NCBI GenBank assembly: GCA_964624255.1
Contig: CAZUWV010000021.1
Location: forward strand, 1 to 21,585
Origin: JAUZQZ01 sp964624255
GTDB lineage: Bacteria > Pseudomonadota > Zetaproteobacteria > Mariprofundales > Mariprofundaceae
Direction of reading: 5' to 3'
Length of the DNA stretch: 21,585 nt
A program made the position numbers and the translations under genes. A model generated the notes under the pieces. The model was not told the origin of the DNA. It saw only the letters and a program-made list of their open reading frames with translations, and did not search any database. Of this stretch, positions 15,860 through 21,585 are shown in pieces (the first letter of the stretch is position 1; every line of letters begins with the position of its first letter).

Positions 15860-15959
15860 NNNNNNNNNNNNNNNNNNNNNNNNNNNNNNNNNNNNNNNNN
15901 NNNNNNNNNNNNNNNNNNNNNNNNNNNNNNNNNNNNNNNNNNNNNNNNNNNNNNNNNNN
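15860..15959. other. Run of exactly 100 N, probable false assembly gap inside traH
   Basis: A gap of the default scaffold size. It is bounded on both sides by the same 55 bases, and the codon phase of the flanking traH parts agrees only if the gap and one copy (155 bases in total) are removed. As written, the frame is broken. Confidence 0.95.
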
Positions 15960-16014
15960 TGAGCCTGATCGGGACATACACTGTTGATAGTCCCAAAACA
16001 GGTCCACCGCTGCC
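15960..16014 (+). repeat. 55-bp sequence after the N run, copy 2
   Basis: An exact second copy of 15805-15859 beginning at the first base after the N run. Codons read agc ctg atc ggg in both copies, which shows that they represent the same piece of traH. Confidence 0.93.
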
Positions 16015-16630
16015 GATATGGCATCCACCCACACATCTTACAATAAACATGCTTATTTATGGTAGCCCGGCTGCTCCGGTATACAAATGTACGGATAATA
16101 CGACCTCATGTCTGAAACCAGTCGTTCAGAACATCAAGATCATTGGCTACCAGACGCAGGTTCGGCAGGCTTTGGATGAATTGAGGTTAGGTTTGGAGGC
16201 AGAAAGAGGAGGCGTCTTGTATATAACCCCTGTTCCTCCCGCAGCTCTCAAATTAATACAAATCAGCCAGTATCCGGTGATGAAAATGTTGTCCACGGCA
16301 GTAGGTATTAGCTCGCAGTTTGGTATAGAAATTGAGAATGCATTGGTGAAGCCGGTCGCTTTTGATCTTGTCGCAGTTTACCTTGACTGGGCCTACAAGG
16401 CCGCCGCTGACGCGGCAGCCGCAGCGGAAAAGACGATCCCTCAGGATTTATCCAAAGCATATATGGCTCATGTAGAATTCAAACATAAGGAATTCATCAT
16501 GGTAAAGAACAACGCCAAGGTTATTTCTACCATGGAAATTATCAAGAAAGCCGAATTTCTTGATAAGGTGCTTGTTGGAAATATGACACCTCATTTTCAA
16601 CAGGTGTTCCAGTACGCCCAAGGTCAGTAA
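15962..16630 (+). CDS. traH: TraH, C-terminal part after the N run
   Basis: The open frame enters from the gap side without a start of its own: codons from 15962 read SLIGTYTVDSPKTGPPLPIW and continue into the TraH C-terminus to a TAA at 16628. An internal ATG at 16049 could be mistaken for a start. Visible TraH features are YKCTDNTTSCLKPV with two cysteines, the helical segment TQVRQALDELRLGLEAERGG, LIQISQYPVMKMLSTAVGIS and an Ala-rich helix near AYKAAADAAAAAEKT. Joined to the part before the gap it makes one 465-residue TraH. It is followed after 6 bases by a small membrane protein gene. Confidence 0.93.
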   Translation, partial: SLIGTYTVDSPKTGPPLPIWHPPTHLTINMLIYGSPAAPVYKCTDNTTSCLKPVVQNIKIIGYQTQVRQALDELRLGLEAERGGVLYITPVPPAALKLIQISQYPVMKMLSTAVGISSQFGIEIENALVKPVAFDLVAVYLDWAYKAAADAAAAAEKTIPQDLSKAYMAHVEFKHKEFIMVKNNAKVISTMEIIKKAEFLDKVLVGNMTPHFQQVFQYAQGQ

Positions 16631-16636
16631 AATATC

Positions 16637-17050
16637 ATGGGTATAAGGGAAGAGCTGCTGAAAGACCATGCGAGGATGGTATGCAAGCTACAGAATCGTC
16701 ATCCCCTGACGCTCTCCTTGCGGTTTTTTGCCAATTTTATTATTTCTTTTTTTCTCGGCGGCCTACCTGTCATCGGTGGATGGGGAAGCATGTGGATCCA
16801 CACCAGTCCTGCGCCGACGGCGCACATGGTCAACGCCATGCTTGGGTGGTCTCTCATCCTTCTGTGGTGGGGATACTGCATGCGGGTTCAATACTCCATA
16901 GGCATCAAGAGGATGCCAACCGAATCCATGTTCAAACATCGCAGCCGTCTCATTCTGTTGTACGGGCATCAAATCATGTGGATGGCGCTCACCGTTGAGG
17001 CTGTACTACTAAGCGTCAAGGCTGTTGTCTGGTGGGCATCATGGCGCTGA
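16637..17050 (+). CDS. Small membrane protein of unknown function between traH and traG
   Basis: A 137-residue protein I do not recognise. Three hydrophobic segments are visible: about residues 30-52 (NFIISFFLGGLPVIGGWGSM), 67-83 (AMLGWSLILLWWGYCMR) and 106-130 (LLYGHQIMWMALTVEAVLLS). The short N-terminus is basic (REELLKDHARMVCKLQNRH), suggesting a cytoplasmic start. The gene begins 6 bases after traH and ends 36 bases before traG, in the same direction, so it belongs to the operon. No ribosome site is obvious at the ATG. The position recalls accessory genes seen between traH and traG in F-like elements, some of which act in surface or entry exclusion; that role here is only a possibility. 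Confidence 0.7.
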   Translation: MGIREELLKDHARMVCKLQNRHPLTLSLRFFANFIISFFLGGLPVIGGWGSMWIHTSPAPTAHMVNAMLGWSLILLWWGYCMRVQYSIGIKRMPTESMFKHRSRLILLYGHQIMWMALTVEAVLLSVKAVVWWASWR

Positions 17051-17072
17051 TGTCAAGTGTAAATTACAGTGT

Positions 17073-17078
17073 AGGAGG
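17073..17078 (+). promoter_or_regulatory. Strong ribosome binding site of traG
   Basis: A perfect AGGAGG stands 8 bases before the ATG at 17087. It lies in the only untranslated gap of notable size in the operon (36 bases). It supports the traG start and suggests independent, efficient translation of this large protein. Confidence 0.8.
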
Positions 17079-17086
17079 GAAATCTT

Positions 17087-20000
17087 ATGACATTTGACGT
17101 ATATACCTATGGTGGCGGCGAGGCCATTTATCAGACATTGACTGCCGTAGCAGGGCTGATGGGTGGCCCTGATTATCTGGGCCTGATTAAAGTCTTCATG
17201 GTGCTGGGTCTGTTTTGGGTGGTCATCGAGATGGGTGTGCTGCATGAAACCTTGAACTGGCACTGGTTCATCATGTTTGCATTGATGTTCAACATCTTTT
17301 TCGTACCGAAGGAAAACGTCATTATCCATGATCGCTTCAATCCCTCCCAAACCCGCATGGTTGGCAACGTTCCCTTCGGACTTGCAGCACCGGCATGGTT
17401 GTTCAGCACGATCAGCGATGGATTAACGCGGATGGTTGAAACATGGTGGACGCAGCCGAACGATATGATGTATGCCTCTACAGGCATGGTTTTCGGCTCT
17501 CGATTGATGAGTTCGATCAATAACGCCCGCTTCGACGATCCTTTATTAAACAAGAACCTCGTGATGTACGCCAAGCAGTGTGTCTACATGAATATCGCCT
17601 ATGGTTTTTACACGGTTTCCGACGTGTACAAGTCGAACGATCTGCTCAATCTTCTTCTCTCCACAACCAATAACTCGGATTTGAGAGGTGTATTTTTAAC
17701 GAACAGTACCGGCCATTCAACCTATTACTCATGCCGGAATGCGGCCAGGCGCCTAAAAGCGGACATTAAACCCGTAGCAAGCAGCATGGTAAGTCGATAC
17801 GCCAACGCATTCTTCTTCTATACGGGCCAGGGTCCTGCCCAGAACCGAGCTCGCATGTTAGCGGCTCTTCCGGCTGCTTATGGTTATCTGGCAGGGATAT
17901 CCACGACCGCGCAACAAATGGTGACACAGGCCGCGTTAGCCAACTATTTTGAGAACTCTTATGGTCAGGTCGCTGCCATGAGTGGTAACGCAGCAGCGGC
18001 AACAGCATGGTCCACGGCAGTAGCCGAACGCCAGCAGCGCAGCTCATACCGTACCATGGGCATGATTGCCCAGAGAGCATTGCCTGAATTTCAGACGCTA
18101 TTCAGATCTATCATCTACGCTTCATTCTTCATCGTATTCTTGGCGCTCATGCTCCCGATCACTGTTGGTGGCAAGGCTCTAAGGATTTATTTTCAGATGT
18201 TTTTATGGATTGAGCTATGGCCGATCCTTTTTGCGTTCGTCAATATGGTGACCAACCTGTACGCAAAAGCCGCCACACACGGTGTGCTGGACCCATCCCT
18301 TGGCATTACCAGCATGGCGGGCCTTTACGGCATGGCCACGGTGAATTCGGACATGAGCATCATTGCAGGCTACATGGCCCTCAGCGTACCCGTATTCGCG
18401 TGGGCCATTGCATCAGGATCGGCGCAGTCGCTTTCCGCCGTATCCACGGCCTTGTTTGCACCGGCGGTTCAGGCAGCCAACCAGGCGGGTGGTGAAATTG
18501 GGCGTGGCAACATCAGCACGGGGAACCTGTCTGCCGGAAACCAGTCTATCATGCAGGGACAGAGTGCGCCGAACACGAATATTGGTGCCACCTTCAATGA
18601 CGGGCAATCATCTACCACGGTTAGCCCAACGGGCCGCGCATCCACCACCACCAGCTTTAGCAATCTGGGCATAACATCTACAGCCCAAACGAATTTACAA
18701 CGCAGTGCCCATGAGTCTCTTGGCAACACGCTCACCGCTACCCATCAGGATGTGTCATCGCTCGCAACATCCCAAAGACAAGAAGCGCAAGCATCACAAG
18801 ATTTTGTAAAACAGGCCAGTACTGGAGGGACCGAACAGGAAAAAAGAGACGTATCAGCGATTACGGGCAGCGGCGAATCCTTTAAGTCATCCACATCCGT
18901 AGTGGATGACTTCTCTAATAAAACGGGCATGAGCAAAGACCGGTCTGCCGCAGTGCTTGCATACATTCGAGGCCAGGTCAATGAAGGCACGCCATTTGCG
19001 GGCATCCTTGGTAGCAGTGCGTCTATAACTGAAGGGGCGGAAGCCACGGGCACATCCAAGGCAGATTTTAGTAAGGCTGTAAACGCGGCACACAGCGGGC
19101 ACTATGATGATGCGTATTCCAAGGCTACCACTACCGAGCACAAGCTGGCCGACCTTGCCAGTGTAGGGCACACCGCTGGCAACACGACCACCGCCGCAGA
19201 TCGTCTGGCGGAAACAAGTTCGGAAGTGAAGTCCGGTGAGCAGCGTACCAGCGCCGATCTGAGCCGGGTAAAGACGCTGCAAAACGTAGAAGACTTTGCA
19301 TCCTCACGATCCCAGACATCGAGTCTTAATATGGGTCAGGCGGTCAAGGATTATGCCAGCGAAGTTATGCATCTACCCGTGTCGGACATGACTCCATCCC
19401 AACTTGGAGAGCTGGCGACCGCCACCGGCGGAGAGCAGTTCCAGGAATTTATTATTAACCGCTTTGGCAGTGAAGCAGGCTTATATTCATCGGAGAACCT
19501 GACACCGGGTCAATCTGGCACCTCGCAGGCTGTCGCAGGAAGCGTTGGAAAAGAATTTGGCATGAGTAATAAGGACGCCATTGACGTGCTAACCCATGTG
19601 GGTGATCCGAACTATCATCCCACCGATCCACACAAGCAGGAAGCCTTGGCTTCACCCAATATCCATGCCGCAGCCGCCCTATACAATTCCGACAAGTCCA
19701 ATGAAACCAAGCTCAATCCATCCACCATCACCGGGCAGCATCAAGCTGATAAGAAGGAAGTAGCCGGTACCGCAGCCGCAACACAAACCCCTACCTCTGG
19801 CGTTACGGCAGCGCGAGATGGTTCAGGCGTTGATCCAGGCGTCACACAGCATGTGACCGGGACAGATGGGCAGACCGCGCAGCAGAGGGTAGATGCAGGG
19901 GCTGTGCAGGCCAAGCACGATCAAGGAACGTTTGACAAGGGTAAAGATAATACCACAAAAGAGGCTCTTCAAAGAAAAGATTCCGTCCAAGGGACTCCTC

Positions 20001-20242
20001 ACAATGTTGTGACACCTGCTTTAGTAGGAGGAGTAGACTCCACTGGTCTACCTCATGCCGCTGATCTTGCAGTAAAAACGGGTACCGATGCTGCCGCAGA
20101 GGTAGGCCATGTGGCTCAGGCAGCCGCAGCCGCTATCATGAATCCTGGAAGTGCAATGAGGGATTTGGAGAGCTTTCTCGGCAGGCCGGAACCGGCTAAA
20201 AAGCCGCCCTCATCGAATGACGATGATCTACCACCACCGTAG
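17087..20242 (+). CDS. traG: TraG, pilus assembly and mating-pair stabilisation membrane protein
   Basis: A 1051-residue protein (938 in F). The N-terminal TraG domain spans about residues 1-460 with membrane segments near 28-48, 56-74, 338-360, 368-390 and 422-445 and landmarks such as MTFDVYTYGGGEAIYQTLTA, PSQTRMVGNVPFGLA and QCVYMNIAYGFYTV. The remaining roughly 580 residues are polar, rich in Ser, Thr, Ala, Gln and Gly, and end in PPSSNDDDLPPP. This is the long C-terminal part that in F acts in mating-pair stabilisation and is the partner of the exclusion protein TraS. F-like N-terminal parts act in pilus assembly. It is the last gene of the operon, 13 bases before a hairpin. Confidence 0.95.
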   Translation: MTFDVYTYGGGEAIYQTLTAVAGLMGGPDYLGLIKVFMVLGLFWVVIEMGVLHETLNWHWFIMFALMFNIFFVPKENVIIHDRFNPSQTRMVGNVPFGLAAPAWLFSTISDGLTRMVETWWTQPNDMMYASTGMVFGSRLMSSINNARFDDPLLNKNLVMYAKQCVYMNIAYGFYTVSDVYKSNDLLNLLLSTTNNSDLRGVFLTNSTGHSTYYSCRNAARRLKADIKPVASSMVSRYANAFFFYTGQGPAQNRARMLAALPAAYGYLAGISTTAQQMVTQAALANYFENSYGQVAAMSGNAAAATAWSTAVAERQQRSSYRTMGMIAQRALPEFQTLFRSIIYASFFIVFLALMLPITVGGKALRIYFQMFLWIELWPILFAFVNMVTNLYAKAATHGVLDPSLGITSMAGLYGMATVNSDMSIIAGYMALSVPVFAWAIASGSAQSLSAVSTALFAPAVQAANQAGGEIGRGNISTGNLSAGNQSIMQGQSAPNTNIGATFNDGQSSTTVSPTGRASTTTSFSNLGITSTAQTNLQRSAHESLGNTLTATHQDVSSLATSQRQEAQASQDFVKQASTGGTEQEKRDVSAITGSGESFKSSTSVVDDFSNKTGMSKDRSAAVLAYIRGQVNEGTPFAGILGSSASITEGAEATGTSKADFSKAVNAAHSGHYDDAYSKATTTEHKLADLASVGHTAGNTTTAADRLAETSSEVKSGEQRTSADLSRVKTLQNVEDFASSRSQTSSLNMGQAVKDYASEVMHLPVSDMTPSQLGELATATGGEQFQEFIINRFGSEAGLYSSENLTPGQSGTSQAVAGSVGKEFGMSNKDAIDVLTHVGDPNYHPTDPHKQEALASPNIHAAAALYNSDKSNETKLNPSTITGQHQADKKEVAGTAAATQTPTSGVTAARDGSGVDPGVTQHVTGTDGQTAQQRVDAGAVQAKHDQGTFDKGKDNTTKEALQRKDSVQGTPHNVVTPALVGGVDSTGLPHAADLAVKTGTDAAAEVGHVAQAAAAAIMNPGSAMRDLESFLGRPEPAKKPPSSNDDDLPPP

Positions 20243-20250
20243 CCGGTCAC

Positions 20251-20282
20251 AAAAATAGAGCCTCCATCACCGGAGGCTCTAT
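20251..20282 (-). terminator. Rho-independent terminator for the minus-strand gene, hairpin shared with traG end
   Basis: An 11-bp perfect stem (ATAGAGCCTCC at 20255-20265 pairing with GGAGGCTCTAT at 20272-20282) has a 6-base loop. On the minus strand the stem is followed by TTTTT (the A run at 20251-20255), the classical form, 18 bases after the stop of the minus-strand gene. On the plus strand there is no T run, so it would end traG transcripts less efficiently. Confidence 0.85.
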
Positions 20283-20299
20283 CACCGCATCGGCTAGTT

Positions 20300-20533
20300 C
20301 TAATCGTGGAAAATATGGTAAAAATGGTTACCGGGGTGATTCATGTAGCTTGGATCATCCAACCAAGGGTCATCACTACGCACTTTCTGCGCCGTGTCCT
20401 GCTCTGTGTGCGCATTCGGCTTCGGCGACTGTGTGATAAACGGTGGATACTGTGGCATTTCCATGGTGCGGGGTAAGGTGATCCATACTCGCAACTTGAG
20501 GAACTGGTTAGAAATAATTTCATTGATTTTCAT
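20300..20533 (-). CDS. Small hypothetical protein convergent to traG
   Basis: A 77-residue protein I do not recognise. The start is set at the ATG whose complement is 20531-20533, because GGGAG lies 6 bases upstream on the minus strand (CTCCC at 20540-20544); a longer frame up to 20620 has no such signal. It begins MKINEIISNQFLKLRVW and is then proline and polar rich, ending DDPSYMNHPGNHFYHIFHD with several His, Asp and aromatic residues. No membrane segment or signal peptide is visible. It has its own ribosome site, a candidate promoter (20616-20645) and a good terminator, which together make a real gene likely. Confidence 0.6.
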   Translation of the reverse strand: MKINEIISNQFLKLRVWITLPRTMEMPQYPPFITQSPKPNAHTEQDTAQKVRSDDPWLDDPSYMNHPGNHFYHIFHD

Positions 20534-20615
20534 TTTCAACTCCCTTTCTCTCCTTTTTTTCTGAATTTGAACGCCTGCACAAGCCCGAGGCGTTAGGAAT
20601 TCGGAAGGGGAGATA

Positions 20616-20645
20616 AGCATAGGCCAAGGATATACAGGAAGTCAA
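20616..20645 (-). promoter_or_regulatory. Candidate sigma70 promoter of the minus-strand gene
   Basis: On the minus strand, TTGACT (complement of 20640-20645) is followed after 18 bases by TATGCT (complement of 20616-20621). The transcript would begin near 20608 and have a leader of about 75 bases before the 77-residue gene. Its -35 box stands 10 bases from the -35 box of the opposite promoter. Confidence 0.55.
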
Positions 20646-20660
20646 ACAGCGTGCATTGAC
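20641..20660. promoter_or_regulatory. Inverted repeat formed by two divergent -35 boxes
   Basis: GTCAA at 20641-20645 and TTGAC at 20656-20660 form an inverted repeat with a 10-base spacer. It coincides with the two -35 boxes of opposite promoters. RNA polymerase cannot easily sit on both, so the two genes may exclude each other, or a regulator may bind here. Confidence 0.45.
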
Positions 20661-20685
20661 AGTGGGTCATATTGCTGCCTATATT
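20656..20685 (+). promoter_or_regulatory. Candidate sigma70 promoter of the coiled-coil gene
   Basis: A perfect TTGACA at 20656-20661 and TATATT at 20680-20685, 18 bases apart. The expected transcription start (about 20691-20693) coincides with the ATG at 20692, so the mRNA may be leaderless. Confidence 0.6.
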
Positions 20686-20691
20686 GGATGT

Positions 20692-21081
20692 ATGGACATC
20701 AAAGAAGCTGTAGGCGCGGTGATGCGCGAGTATCTGGTCCCTGAGCTGGAGGCCATCAAGGCAGGCCAGCTACGGGCGGATGTAGAGTTTGGGGCAATCA
20801 ACAACCGCATTGATGACGTCAACAAACGTCTGGATGATGTAAATCAGCATCTTGTAGACCAAAGTCGCAGGATAGACAAAACCAATGAGCGCATAGACAA
20901 AACCAATGAATGCATAACCGCAATGGGTGATAAGTTGAATAGCCGTATAGACGCAACGGATGCAAGTCTTGGTCGGCTTTATGAAGTGATAGTGCGACGT
21001 GAAGAGCATTCTGCGGTCGTCATCAAACTCAACGAACTGGATCAGGACGTCCGGGAGATGAAACAGCGCCTGGCGGCGTAG
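20692..21081 (+). CDS. Coiled-coil protein of unknown function
   Basis: A 129-residue soluble, highly charged protein with no signal peptide or membrane segment. Residues about 37-95 are a continuous seven-residue pattern (INNRIDDVNKRLDDVNQHLV, then RRIDKTNERIDKTNECITAM), a strong coiled-coil signal; a second helical region ends the protein (KLNELDQDVREMKQRL). Such proteins usually form long helical oligomers; no function can be given. The start is set at ATG 20692 rather than the upstream TTG at 20656, because that TTG is part of a -35 box. No ribosome site precedes the ATG. The gene has its own promoter and is separate from the conjugation operon. Confidence 0.75.
   Translation: MDIKEAVGAVMREYLVPELEAIKAGQLRADVEFGAINNRIDDVNKRLDDVNQHLVDQSRRIDKTNERIDKTNECITAMGDKLNSRIDATDASLGRLYEVIVRREEHSAVVIKLNELDQDVREMKQRLAA
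20872..20913 (+). repeat. Two tandem 21-bp repeats in the coiled-coil gene
   Basis: The 17-base stretch atagacaaaaccaatga occurs at 20872-20888 and again at 20893-20909, 21 bases apart, giving two identical heptads (IDKTNER, IDKTNEC). This is a recent heptad duplication that lengthens the coiled coil by one heptad unit. Confidence 0.8.
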
Positions 21082-21111
21082 CATTGAGCAGTCCGCCGGA
21101 TGCAGTGAAGC

Positions 21112-21131
21112 GGAGGCCAAGGTCTGCCTCC
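21112..21131 (+). terminator. Weak hairpin after the coiled-coil gene
   Basis: GGAGGC at 21112-21117 pairs with GCCTCC at 21126-21131 across an 8-base loop, with partial extension (gaag/cttc). Only two T follow, so terminator function is uncertain. Confidence 0.35.
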
Positions 21132-21174
21132 TTCAAAACATGCACACGTCCTGATCGCCGTAGCCCAAAAACCA

Positions 21175-21203
21175 TTGACAAAAAACCCTTTAACCGTTAA
21201 CAT
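21175..21203 (+). promoter_or_regulatory. Candidate promoter of the DUF4258 gene
   Basis: A perfect TTGACA at 21175-21180 and TAACAT at 21198-21203 with a 17-base spacer. The -10 box matches the consensus at four of six bases. The expected start is at or next to the ATG at 21212, so this mRNA too would be nearly leaderless. Confidence 0.55.
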
Positions 21204-21211
21204 CTAACGGT
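21193..21211. promoter_or_regulatory. Inverted repeat operator over the -10 box of the DUF4258 gene
   Basis: ACCGTTA at 21193-21199 and TAACGGT at 21205-21211 form a perfect 7-bp inverted repeat with a 5-base spacer. It covers the -10 region and touches the start codon, the typical place of an autoregulatory operator in toxin-antitoxin loci. The protein encoded from 21541 would be the expected binder. Confidence 0.65.
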
Positions 21212-21529
21212 ATGGTTCGCAATGTCATTCAAATGAGACTTGGCACGACTGTTGCGCGACAGCGTATCGCGGACGTTGTTAAAATATCTGGAAAGGTGTT
21301 TTTTAGCAAACATGCGCGGGAGCGTGGTAATCAAAGAAATATAACCCGCAAACAGGTGTTGCGCTGCTTGCTCCGTGGCGCGTTCATTGAAGAGCCACGA
21401 TGGGATAATCAGCATAATAATTATCAGTTCACCATGCGTGTTGTTGATGCTGGAGATGTGATAAATGTTGTCGGAGCGTTAAAAAAGAATGATGTCGGCA
21501 ACTACGTTGTTGTTGTCACGGTATTTTAA
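21212..21529 (+). CDS. DUF4258 protein, probable toxin-like partner of a TA pair
   Basis: A 105-residue small basic protein. Residues about 30-100 match the DUF4258 pattern: VFFSKHARERGNQRNITRKQ, VLRCLLRGAFIEEP, NYQFTMRVVDAGDVINVVGA and a hydrophobic C-terminal strand VVVVTVF. DUF4258 proteins are related to RelE/BrnT-like toxins and often stand next to a helix-turn-helix protein gene; for most members the activity has not been shown. The ATG at 21212 lies within or beside an inverted repeat and a promoter, without a ribosome site; ATG 21233 is an alternative start before the conserved part. The next gene begins 11 bases after the stop, as in a two-gene operon. Confidence 0.8.
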   Translation: MVRNVIQMRLGTTVARQRIADVVKISGKVFFSKHARERGNQRNITRKQVLRCLLRGAFIEEPRWDNQHNNYQFTMRVVDAGDVINVVGALKKNDVGNYVVVVTVF

Positions 21530-21540
21530 GGGGGTCACAC

Positions 21541-21585
21541 ATGTACCATTATACTGATAGTGGGCTAGATTATATCTACCTTGAA
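21541..21585 (+). CDS. Start of a probable helix-turn-helix antitoxin/regulator, cut by window end
   Basis: Only 15 codons are present: MYHYTDSGLDYIYLE. An AGGGGG at 21528-21533 precedes the ATG by 7 bases. The (H/Y)YT(D/E)SGLD start is, from memory, typical of HTH proteins paired with DUF4258 genes, and the location directly after such a gene supports an antitoxin or autoregulator. The helix-turn-helix itself lies outside the window, so the identification remains tentative. Confidence 0.6.
   Translation, partial: MYHYTDSGLDYIYLE

Noticed and set aside
15860..15959. Real missing sequence or an insertion element in traH
   Set aside because: The flanks are the same 55 bases and the gap has the default size of 100. 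Collapsing it restores the expected TraH length and frame. A 55-base target duplication would be far too long for an insertion sequence.
16049..16630. Independent 193-residue gene after the gap
   Set aside because: Its ATG is internal. The same frame is open back to the gap edge and continues the TraH sequence.
20656..20691. TTG start for the coiled-coil protein
   Set aside because: The TTG is the first part of a perfect -35 box, no ribosome site precedes it, and the added residues do not look like part of the coiled coil.

Overview
The window holds an almost complete F-type (MPF_F) conjugation operon. It runs on the + strand from about position 54 to 20242 and encodes the pilus and mating-pair machinery. 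A short accessory tail follows. Gene order is TraA pilin, TraL, TraE, TraK, TraB, DsbC-like isomerase, TraV, TraC, TrbI, an S26 (TraF-type) peptidase, TraW, a YdjM-like membrane protein, TraU, TrbC, two consecutive TraN-like proteins, TraF, TraH, a small membrane protein and TraG. Nearly every junction is a 1-11 nt overlap or a gap of a few bases, and I see no terminator inside the run, so it reads as one long polycistronic unit. The host is a Gram-negative proteobacterium: there are Sec signal peptides, a lipoprotein, an outer-membrane secretin-like TraK and periplasmic disulfide enzymes. Mid-range GC and the gene set would fit an integrative conjugative element or plasmid of an Acidithiobacillus-like lineage, but that host call is a guess. 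Relaxase, coupling protein (TraD), oriT, integrase and replication genes are not in the window.

The products work as one machine. TraA is the pilin precursor, and the S26 peptidase is a candidate for its maturation. TraL, TraE, TraB, TraG and the TraC ATPase make the inner-membrane part. TraV, TraK and TraB form the envelope-spanning core. TraW, TraU, TrbC, TrbI, TraF and TraH are the F-specific pilus extension/retraction proteins. The TraN-like proteins and TraG act in mating-pair stabilisation. Many exported products are cysteine rich, and the operon carries two thioredoxin-fold proteins with CPYC motifs (DsbC-like and TraF).

The most unusual points in the operon are these. TraN is replaced by two separate exported proteins, one with the TraN N-terminal region, seven 42-bp repeats and an aromatic-rich tail, the other with six cysteine-rich units and the TraN C-terminal domain. 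The DsbC-like protein has three 48-bp in-frame repeats. A YdjM-like gene is inserted between traW and traU. The run of 100 N inside traH is almost certainly an assembly artefact: the same 55 bases flank it on both sides in the same reading frame, and collapsing them restores a 465-residue TraH.

After traG there is a hairpin terminator pointing to the minus strand, a small minus-strand gene (77 aa), and a compact divergent promoter region. Next comes a coiled-coil gene that may be translated from a leaderless mRNA. Last is a DUF4258 toxin-like gene under a promoter overlapped by a 7-5-7 inverted repeat, followed by the first 15 codons of a probable antitoxin/regulator cut by the window end.
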